Part shown: positions 46,652-54,494 of the stretch, piece after piece | Numbering within the stretch: the stretch's first letter is position 1 | Layout: every line of letters begins with the position of its first letter | Assembly: GCA_016893485.2 (NCBI GenBank) | Contig: JAFEKX020000001.1 | Location: 9,193,501 to 9,257,500, forward strand | Direction of reading: 5' to 3' | Source of the DNA: Streptomyces sp. P3 | GTDB lineage: Bacteria; Actinomycetota; Actinomycetes; Streptomycetales; Streptomycetaceae | DNA: 64,000 nt | Program-made: the position numbers and the translations under genes | Notes under the pieces: generated by a model | Database searches by the model: none | What the model saw: the letters and a program-made list of their open reading frames with translations, nothing else | What the model was told of the DNA's origin: nothing

Positions 46652-47484
46652 GTACAGGACTCCCGGTAGGCGTCGGGGCGGCGCTCGTCGAGGTGGCGCA
46701 GGACGCGGCGGGCGCGCTCGGTCTCGGCGGCGACGTCGATCTCGGCGACGGCGAGCCCGGCCTTGGACCAGGTGCGCGCGAGGATGTCACCGCCCGGGCC
46801 GACCACCTTGGCCTGGCCGAGGAAGCGCATGCCGCCCATCGCACCGGTCTGGTTCGAGGAGGCCAGGACGACCTGGTTCTCGGCGGCACGCGACTGGTCG
46901 TAGAGGTCGAAGAGGCGGGCCTGCCGGTCCTGGGCCATGCGCGGGGCGCGGTTGGTGATGCTCGTGGGCCACGCGGAGAGACAGGCGAGGATCTCGGCGC
47001 CGTCCAGGGCCAGCGAACGGGCCGACTCCGGGAACGTCTTGTCGTAGTCGATGAGCATGCCCAGGCGGCCGACCGGGGTGTCGAAGGCGTCGAAGCGGTC
47101 CCCAGCCGTGTACGCGGCGACCTCGCCCGCGGGAAGGTGCACCTTCCGGTGGCGGCCGAGGACGCCGTCGCCGCTGACACAGACGGCCGCGTTGTAGCGC
47201 TCGGTCCCACCGTCCTCGCAGTAGCCGACGCACACCACCATCTCGGCTGCCAGGCGGGCGACTTGGAGGATCAGCGGGTCGTCCGGCTTGAGCGCCGGAG
47301 GCAGGGCCTGCGGGTCGGGGTGGCGCAGGTCGGCGAGGTACCCGCCGAGGGTGGCGTCCGGCAGGACCAGCAGCCCGGCACCCGAACTACGGGCGTCGTC
47401 AATGAGTTTGGCGACGCGCGCGAGGTCGAACTCCAGGTCGCGGCCGAAGTGGGCGGCCGCGGCCGCGATCCGGACGGTGCTCAT
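46648..47484 (-). CDS. Nitrilase-superfamily protein with altered catalytic triad (probable pseudoenzyme)
   Basis: Intact, 278 residues. The fold is clear: LLVLPDATLGGYL, YNAAVCVSGDGVLGRHRKVHLPAGE, RLGMLIDYDKTFPESARSLALDGAEI. The nitrilase triad is Glu-Lys-Cys; here the Glu position is Asp43, the Lys is kept (Lys114), and the Cys position is Asp146 (codon GAC). The paralogue encoded immediately upstream has Glu and Cys at these places. Without the nucleophilic Cys it should not hydrolyse nitriles or amides by the known mechanism. It overlaps both neighbours by four bases. A structural partner or regulatory subunit for the active paralogue is one possibility (inference). Confidence 0.88.
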   Translation of the reverse strand: MSTVRIAAAAAHFGRDLEFDLARVAKLIDDARSSGAGLLVLPDATLGGYLADLRHPDPQALPPALKPDDPLILQVARLAAEMVVCVGYCEDGGTERYNAAVCVSGDGVLGRHRKVHLPAGEVAAYTAGDRFDAFDTPVGRLGMLIDYDKTFPESARSLALDGAEILACLSAWPTSITNRAPRMAQDRQARLFDLYDQSRAAENQVVLASSNQTGAMGGMRFLGQAKVVGPGGDILARTWSKAGLAVAEIDVAAETERARRVLRHLDERRPDAYRESCT

Positions 47485-48330
47485 ACGGTGACTGCTCCCG
47501 GGGCTGGGCCGTAGGTCTCGGGCCGCCGGTCGCGCAGGTGCCCCATCGACCGGCGGGCGGTCTCCAGGGCCTGTACGACGTCGAGTTCGGCGACGGCGAT
47601 GCCGGAGGCCACGCCCGTGTCGGCGAGGATCTCGCCGCCCGGGTCGACGACCTTGGCACTGCCGACGAAGCGTAGCGACCCGAACGTGCCCGACTGGTTC
47701 GCGGAGAGCCACACGATCTGGTTCTCCAGCGCCCGCGCCCGGTCGAACAGGTCGAACCGCCGCTTCCAGCGGTCCTGTTCGAGATCCGCGCTCGCATGGG
47801 TGCGCGCACCCGGCCACGCCGACACGCACACCCCGATCTCGGCCCCGTCCAGCGCCAGCGCCCGCGCCGACTCCGGGAACGCCTTGTCGTAGCAGATCAT
47901 CATCCCGAGCCGGCCGACCGGTGTGTCGAAGGCGTGGAAACCGTCCCCGAGGCGAAGCTCGCGTCCTCGCTGAGCGGCTGGTGGACCTTGCGGTGGTTGC
48001 CGAGGACACCGTCGCCGGTGACGCAGACGACGCTGTTGTAGCGAGCGTCCCCGGCGGCCTCGCAGTATCCGGCCACGAGGGTCAACTCCCCAGCGAGAGA
48101 AGCCAGTCGGCGGATCTCCGGGCCGTCGAGGGCGAGCGCGGGCGGCCCTCGTCGAGTGCGCTGTCGTCGTCCAGGCTGAGCAGATACCCGCCCAGGCACG
48201 CCTCCGGCAGCGCGAGGAGCCGCACGCCCTGCTCGCCCGCCTCCTTGATCAGCCGCTCCACGAGCGCGAAGTCCTCCTCCAGGTCGCGGCCGAACTCCGC
48301 GGCCACGGCCGCCATCCGCAGCGTGCTCAT
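47481..48330 (-). CDS. Nitrilase/carbon-nitrogen hydrolase with intact triad (frameshifted)
   Basis: About 283 residues. The catalytic Glu is in LLALPEACLGGYL (residue 43), Lys in GNHRKVHQP and Cys in RLGMMICYDKAFPESARALALDGAEI, the complete E-K-C triad. Later motifs ENQIVWLSANQSGTFGSLRFVGSAKVVDPGGEIL match the paralogue downstream throughout. Shifts near 48145 and 47943 are each healed by one G/C. The family hydrolyses nitriles, amides or carbamoyl compounds. In this operon it takes the place of the Nit1C-cluster nitrilase. Start overlaps the preceding stop (ATGA), as does its end. Confidence 0.88.
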
Positions 48331-49755
48331 GCCGTCCCCATTCCGGTCACCGCGGAGGCGACCGCCTCGGTGATCTCTCCGTCGGGCCAGCGCAGCCCGA
48401 CCCCTGCCCGGCGGTCAACTCCCCGCACAGAGCGCCCGTTGCGGGCCCGGCGGGCAACGCCGGTGCGTGCGGCTCGTCGGCCGTGAGCATCGCGAACCCC
48501 GGGAAACAGGTCAGCCAGTCACCCATGGCCGCACCCGCGGGCCGGGGCACGGCGCCCACATCGAGCACCGCCCCGCACCCGCTCGCCTCGGCCAGCATCC
48601 CCAGCGTCCCGGCGATCCCGGCCATCGACACGTCCTTCGCCGCGGCCGGTCGCGCGACGGCCACCGCCCTTGTCATCGTGCGTAGTTCGGCGGTTCGACG
48701 CCGGGTGGTCGAGTCCCACTGACGGCCCCGGTAGCCCGCGCGCCAGCCGCCGCCGAGGTCCGCCGTGAGCCGTACGGCGTGTCCGGGGCGCCCTCCGCCG
48801 CCGGGCACGGGACGGTCGGTGCGGCCGAGCGCGGTCACCGACAGGGCCGCGGGGACGCCGAGTTGGGTGTGCCCGCCGAGAACCGGGACGCCGTAGGCCC
48901 GTGCCGCGCGGGTCAGTCCGGCGAGGACCAGTGCCGCGTGCGCGGCGTCCCGGGCGCCCAGCGCGTCCAGCAGCCCGAGCGGTGAAGCGCCCATCGCCGC
49001 AAGGTCGTTGACGTTCACCAGGACCGCGCACCAGCCCGCCCACTCCGGGTCCCGCTCGACCATCGACGGCACGATCGCGTCGCACGCGGCGATGACGTCA
49101 GTGCCGGGGACGGGCGCGCCGTCGTCACCGACGAAGCCGGGTGGCGCGGGCAACTCGGCCAGCAGCGGGCCCAGTTCGGACTTGGTGGCGGCAACTTGGG
49201 CCGCGATCCTGCCGATCGGCCACCGCATGAGGACGTGCGGGGTGTCCGCGACGGTCGTCGGGCGGACGGATCGCCAGCCCAGGCGTCGGAAGAGCGGTTC
49301 GTTGCGGGTCTGGACGGTCGCGTCGAAGCGCAGGGCGCCTTCGCTCTCGGCCCGTGCGCACGCGGCCCGGACCAGTGCCGCGCCGATGCCCTGGGGCCGC
49401 GCGCGCCCGGTGCCACGACCAGTCTGCCGCCCGCCCACCAGCCCAGGTCGGGTCCGTCGTCGACCGGCCCGAGCCGGACCCCGCCGACGACCGCATGGGA
49501 CCGGTCCTTGGCGACCAGCACCACCGTGCGGGGATCGGCGTCATGGTCGTCCAGGTCGTGGCCGGTGAACAGTCCCTGTTCGTGCACGAAGGCGTCCCGG
49601 CGGAGGCGCAGATAGTCCGCCAACTCACCCTGACCGGCGGCCTCTTCGACGTGGAAGTCGGGTCGGCGTGCCAGGGTGCTGCGGTCGCCGAGCAGGGCCA
49701 GGATGTCGAACGGCCGGTCCGTCGCCGGTGCTGTGCTGGAGCCGTCGAGGAGCAC
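48327..49755 (-). CDS. GNAT acetyltransferase fused to AIR-synthase-like domain (MSMEG_0567 type), frameshifted
   Basis: About 476 residues. Residues 1-165 form a GNAT domain: DYLRLRRDAFVHEQGLFTGHDLDDHD, TVVLVAKDRSHAVVGGVRLG, then after a shift near 49405 GIGAALVRAACARAESEGALRF (acetyl-CoA loop), FRRLGWRSV. Residues 190 onward form a PurM/ThiL-like AIR-synthase domain: DDGAPVPGTDVIAACDAIVPSM, VLVNVNDLAAMGASPLGLLDALG, VLGGHTQLGVPAALSVTALG, and AAKDVSMAGIAGTLGMLAEASGCGAVLD. A last shift near 48410 precedes the end. In cyanobacteria the two parts are separate Sll0786/Sll0787-type genes. GTG 49755 lies just after the radical SAM stop. Confidence 0.85.
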
Positions 49756-49759
49756 GCCC

Positions 49760-50865
49760 TCAGCCTCCCGCCGACTGCAGGACACTGCATGCGCCGCAGG
49801 CCGCGCAGCCCGCCTTCTGGTCGGCGCCGCTCATCCCGGCGGCACGCAGCTTGGCCGCGACGCCTTCGGTGACGTACGTCAGAAGGGCGGCACCCGGTGC
49901 CGGGATGCCGTCGCGGGCGGCGAGCGTGCCGGCCATCGGACGGAACGGGACGACGAACGGATACACGCCCCGTTCGATCAACTCGCCCGCACCCGCAATG
50001 AGTTCGTCCGGGTCCTCGCCGAGCCCGACGAGCAGATACGTGGAGACACGGTTCCGTCCGAAGACCCGCACCGCCTCGTCCCACGCGGCCACGTACTCGG
50101 CCAGGGGCACCGTCGACTTGCCCGGCATCCAGCGCCGCCGCACCTCCTCGTCGAGGGACTCGACATGGATGCCGATCGTGGCGGCCCCGGCGTCGCGCAG
50201 GGCCCGGATCCAGGAGAGGTCGCCCGGTGGCTCGCACTGCACCTGGACGGGCAGGCCGGGGACCGCTTCGAGGACGGCGCGCACCGAGCGGACGAGGTTG
50301 CGGGCGCCCCGGTCGGAGCCGGTCGTCGTGCCGGTGGTCATGACCATCTGCTTGATGCCGTCCAACCGGACCGCCGCCTCGGCGACCCGGGCGAGCTGCG
50401 CCGGTGTCTTGGCGGCGACCGTCGCACCCGAGCGCAGGGACTCCTCGATGGTGCAGAAGCGGCAGCGGTCGGCCTCTGCGTAGCGGACGCAGGTCTGGAC
50501 AACGGTGGTGGCGAGGACGTCGGCGCCGTGGAGGCGGGCGATGTGCTCGTAGGGGTGCCGTCGGCGGTGACGAGGTCGTAGAACTTCGGGCGGTTCACCG
50601 GGGTCAACGCGAGCCCTGTGTCGGTGAGTTGACCGTGCTCGTCGCCGAGCCACACCTTGCCGTCGCGGACGCGGTAGGGGCTGGCCGGGTTGGTGGGCAG
50701 CGCGGCGTTGGCACCGTCGACGAGGACGTGGCCGTCGCCGCTCGGACCCGCGCCGTCGGGCCGCCGTACGGGGGCGTCCAACGCGACGCCGTGCAGGGCG
50801 AGTTCGGCGCGCGTCATGATGCGCACATCAACCGCCGTACTCGTCGATCCGGTGCCAACGCTCAC
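49760..50865 (-). CDS. MSMEG_0568-family radical SAM protein (frameshifted)
   Basis: About 369 residues. An N-terminal 100-residue head (YRVRDGKVWLGDEHGQLTDTGLAL) precedes the radical SAM core: TTVVQTCVRYAEADRCRFCTIEESL carries the cluster Cys residues with C-x8-C-x2-C spacing, unusual compared with CxxxCxxC. Then IKQMVMTTGTTTGSDRG, VQVQCEPPGD, AATIGIHVESLDEEVRRRWMPGK and YVAAWDEAVRVFGRNRVSTYLLVGLGED. A C-terminal GCAACGACSV (CxxCxxC) probably binds a second cluster. A shift lies near 50555. It is a defining member of Nit1C clusters; the reaction is not established to my knowledge. Confidence 0.88.
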
Positions 50866-50875
50866 AGCGGCCCCC

Positions 50876-51397
50876 TTACAGCTGGTAGGTGGAGTTGATG
50901 ATGGCGCCCTTGCGCGCGTAGTGGATCAGCGCGTCCTGGACGTCCAGCGGGTGGGTCGGGATGACGCCCTCGATGAGGTCCTCCTCGCGGGCGCCGTGCA
51001 GGGACAGACCGAAGCGGCAGCAGAACACCTTGCCGCCCTCGGCGATGAACGTCTTGAGCTGGTTGTTGATGTTGTGCTCGCCGGGGAACGCCGAGTTCCC
51101 GGTGGTCGGAAAGCCGCGTGTGGCAAGGCAGTTGAGGGAGCCGGGGCCGTAGAAGTAGATGGCCGTCTCGAAGCCCTTGCGCAGGGCGCGGGTCGCCTGG
51201 AGGACGGCGACGAAGGAGACCGAGGACTCGTGGGCGATGCCGTGGACGAGCGTGAAGTACGTCTCGCCGTCCTCCGCCTTGTAGTCGGGGAACACCTTGG
51301 TGGCGCCGTAGATGCTGGTGCCCTCGGGGGAGGGACGGGTGGGGATCTCGGTGAGGGACTTCTGCTCGATCTCGCTGAGTTCGACGGTTTCGGACAT
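50876..51397 (-). CDS. MSMEG_0572/Sll0783-family nitrogen-starvation-response protein
   Basis: Intact, 173 residues from ATG 51397, with AAGGAGA upstream. The protein has conserved stretches GATKVFPDYKAEDGETYFTLVHGIAHESSVSFVAVLQATRAL, YFYGPGSLNCLATRGFPTTG, and FIAEGGKVFCCRFGLSLHG with a Cys pair. The fold resembles DsrE-like small proteins, which often handle sulfur through a Cys (inference). It is one of the marker genes of Nit1C clusters. The biochemical function is unknown. Confidence 0.88.
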   Translation of the reverse strand: MSETVELSEIEQKSLTEIPTRPSPEGTSIYGATKVFPDYKAEDGETYFTLVHGIAHESSVSFVAVLQATRALRKGFETAIYFYGPGSLNCLATRGFPTTGNSAFPGEHNINNQLKTFIAEGGKVFCCRFGLSLHGAREEDLIEGVIPTHPLDVQDALIHYARKGAIINSTYQL

Positions 51398-51437
51398 GGC
51401 TGTCTCCTTGTACGTACCGGACGGGGACGGGAGTCGG

Positions 51438-52252
51438 TCAGTCGTAGAGCGTGGCGAAGGTGTCCCGGAAGACCAGATCGCCCAGTTCGCCGCCACCGGT
51501 CGCTTCGGCGAGGCGGGCGTATTCGCCGGTGAAGTCGCCCCACGGCTGGTCGCTGGCGAAGAGCACCCGGTCGTGGCCGATACCGCGGCGCTCGATCTCC
51601 CGGGCCAGCCAGCGGGGAGTGAATCCGATGGCCCAGGAGAGGTCGGTGTAGACGTGCTTGCCGGCGCTGATCCAGTCGAAGAACCGGGAACCGGCGAGCT
51701 TGATGTGGCCGCTCATCCCGCCGCCGAAGTGCACGAGATGGACGGGGACCTGGTCGGCGTACCAGTCGACCAGGTGGCCGACCTCGTCGATGTCGGACGC
51801 GGCGCCGGGGAGGTGTGGACGTGGACGACCAGGTGGTGGCGGGCCGCCACGGCGAAGATGCGGTCCAGGTGGGGGCGGCAGGCCGGGTCGGTCGGCCGTC
51901 CGCCGAGAAGGAAGCTGAGCTTGAGCGCCTTCACGCCCCGCTCGCCCGCCAACTCTAGTGCCTGCGTGGTGCGTTGTTCGTCCTCGGGGCGCGGGGACAC
52001 CCACAGCCCGGCTCGGATGCGGTCGTCGGTCTGGGCGGCCTCGATCGCCAACTCGTTGAAGGAGAAGGCGATCGAGGGGTCCGGAACGCCGTAGTTCGGG
52101 ATGACCAGGGCGCGTTCGGTGCCCTCCGCGTCCAGGTCGGCGACGAGTTGCTTGACGGTGGCGCGGGCGGTGGTGTCGGGGTTGACCGGCGGGCCGCCGT
52201 AGAAGGGGTAGGCGGGCAGGACGCCGATGTGGCGGTGTGCGTCGTGGACCAT
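51438..52252 (-). CDS. Amidohydrolase-2 (TIM-barrel metal hydrolase) in the Nit cluster (frameshifted)
   Basis: About 271 residues. MVHDAHRHIGVLPAYPFYGG carries the HxH metal motif in the variant DAHRH; then ALVIPNYGVPDPSIAFSFNELAIEA, GVKALKLSFLLGG, LVVHVHTS (strand 5 His). After a shift near 51825 follow VHLVHFGGGMSG, LSWAIGFTP and the C-terminal metal Asp in RVLFASDQPWGDFTGEY. Members decarboxylate or hydrolyse small acids. It is packed between the flavoprotein (71-base gap) and MSMEG_0572-like gene (40-base gap). Substrate unknown. Confidence 0.85.
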
Positions 52253-52323
52253 GGGTGTCGTCCCGTTCCTCGTGCTCGTCCTTTTCCTCTTCTTCCGCTG
52301 CTTCCGTGCGCTCTTTCTTCGCC

Positions 52324-53637
52324 TCAGCCGATCGGGAGGGCGGAGGCGAGTTCGGTGGGGGCGCCGGTGAGGGTGCCGCAGACGTCGGCGAGGCGGCGGG
52401 ATGCCTCGATGTGGTTCGCGAGGAACTCCGCGTCCCTGCCCACCGCTTCGAAGCGGCCCGAACCCCACGAGTGCTGCCAGGGCAGGCCCAGGAAGTACAG
52501 GCCGGGGACGCTGGTCGCGCCGCGCCAGTGCATCGGGTAGCCGCGGCCGTCGAAGACCGGGGCCTCTATCCAGCGGTGGTCACGGCGGAACCCCGTGGAC
52601 CAGACGACGGACGTGATGTCGGCCTGGGCCAGGTCGAGTTCGCGGGGCTGGTCGTCCGGTTCCCACACGGGTACGTAGCGGGGCTCGTCCGGCGCCGCGA
52701 TGTTCCGGGCGCTGATGTGGGCGTCGATGGCGTCCTTGATGCCCTCCGCCACGGCGTCCGCGTGATCGAGGTTCACCTTGAGATCGTCGGCGAACTCCAG
52801 TGCCGTACCCATGACTTCGGTGAGCCGTCCGTACAGCCGCATGCCGTCGCGGGCGAAGGCACGGAGGTCGATGTCGCGGCCTCCGTCGCGTCCGGTGACG
52901 TAGTGGTTGATGCGCATCCGGACCGCGCCGGCGTCGTCGAAGTCGTCGATGCTCTTCGCGTAGTGGCCCATCTCGTCCAGCCAGGCGACACAGTCACGGC
53001 CGCGGTAGAACCGGGCCACGCGTGGCGCGCTGCCGACGGCCAGGTGCACCTGGCGTCCGGCGAGGTGCAGGTCCTCGGCTATCTGGCAGCCGGACTGGCC
53101 GGTGCCGACCACCAGGACGGCGCCCGGGGGAGTTGGGCGGGGTTGCGGTAGCGGGAGGAGTGGACCTGGGTGACGGAGTCGGGCAGGCGCTGGGCCATCG
53201 GGGGAGGGACGGGGTGTGGTACGGCCCGGTGGCTGTCACCACCTGGTCGGCGGTGAAGTCCCCTGCCGTGGTGGCGAGTTCGAAGACTCCGCCGGGGAGC
53301 GGCGCAACCTCGTGACCGTCACGTCCTCGACGAGCGGCGGGCGGAAGTGGGCGACGTAGCCCTCCAGGTACCGCACGATGTCGTCGCGGACCATGAAGCC
53401 GTCGGGGTCGTCGCCCTGGTAGGGGTAACCGGGCAGCCTGCACTGCCAGTTGGGGGTCACCAGGCAGAAGGAGTCCCAGCGGCGCTCGCGCCATTCGTGG
53501 CCGACCCGGTGCGCCTCGACGACCACGTGGTCGATGCCGCGTTCGCGGAGTTCGTGGCTGACCGACAGCCCCGCCTGGCCACCGCCGACCACGGCCACCG
53601 AGTAGTGCGCGCCGGACAGTCGTACCGCCGGGCTCAT
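52324..53637 (-). CDS. MSMEG_0569-family FAD-dependent oxidoreductase (frameshifted)
   Basis: About 440 residues. First Rossmann motif: YSVAVVGGGQAGLSVSHELRERGIDHVVVE (FAD), then WRERRWDSFCLVTPNWQCRLPGYPY typical of flavin monooxygenase-like proteins, TADQVVTATGPYHTPSLPRW, and after shifts near 53300 and 53130 the NAD(P) motif VLVVGTGQSGCQIAEDLHLAG. Later VVWSTGFRRDHRWIEAPVFD and GLYFLGLPWQHSWGSGRFEAVGRDAEFLANHI. It is the first gene of the operon; about 200 bases upstream (53638-53839) hold no gene and probably the promoter. Confidence 0.88.
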
Positions 53638-53839
53638 AGCGGGCCCCTGTCTGTCGGACTGTGGGGCGGGGGCGTATCGACATGTATCTCGGGCATGACA
53701 TCCTCCATGCCGCGCGCCGAGGTCCTGCCACCTCGCCGCTCTCCATGTCGACCAACTTCAGCCCTGTGGATGTCCGAACGAAGTCATCCGGAACAAAGGG
53801 AGTTGCGAAAACCTCACTGCCACTCGGGTGTGGTGTGAG

Positions 53840-54327
53840 CTATGTGTCACCGGCCGTCGCGGTCTCGGCGGAGGGCCACTGTGCGAGCGAGATCATCGCC
53901 ATCACCCGGCGGATGAGATAGAAGGCCAGCGGCAGTTCGACGAACAGTGCCAACGCCGCCGACCACCAGACCTCCGAGGTGCCGAAGGCGAGGGACACGT
54001 CGAACCACGCGTCGCAGATCAGCAGAACCGATGTGGTGAGTGCCGCCAGGACGACGGCGCGGTTCCGGCGCCAGCCGAGCAGTGCGGTGGATGCCATCGC
54101 GACGACCAGCATGACGTCGAACCCGACCCAGGTCAGGCGCCACTGGTGGACCTCGTACCCGGACGGCAGCGTCAACGCCATGACGACGGTCCAGGGGACC
54201 AGTGTCACGGCGCAGACGGTGAGGAGTTCCAGGGTGTGGCGCCGGTGCCGCCGTACCCGCTCCAGTACATCGGACGTATGGGTGGGCGGCGTGCCCCCTT
54301 CGTGGGGTCGGTCTGCGCGTCGTTCAC
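53840..54327 (-). CDS. Small membrane protein of unknown function (frameshifted)
   Basis: About 162 residues. The GTG at 54327 follows CCGAGG; one base lost in the G run near 54297 moves to the frame TSDVLERVRRHRRHTLELLTVCAV. Four membrane helices follow: TLVPWTVVMALTL, GFDVMLVVAMASTALLGW, AVVLAALTTSVLLICDAWFDVSLAF, ALALFVELPLAFYLIRRVMAMI. The polar C-terminus ends ATAGDT. I do not recognise a named family. It lies upstream of the Nit operon on the same strand, 200 bases away, so linkage is uncertain. Confidence 0.7.
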
Positions 54328-54494
54328 CTCGGCTGCTCCATTCTCGCGCTGTTCGACCGGGCGGTCCATTCAGACCGATCCAAACCCGGCATGAACAGGC
54401 TAATGCGCGCCCTTCTCCATCCTTCTGGGGGAGTACCGGTCGGCCGTGGGGTGATAACTCGCCTACGCGGTCGACCGGTTGGGTGTTGGGCGCG

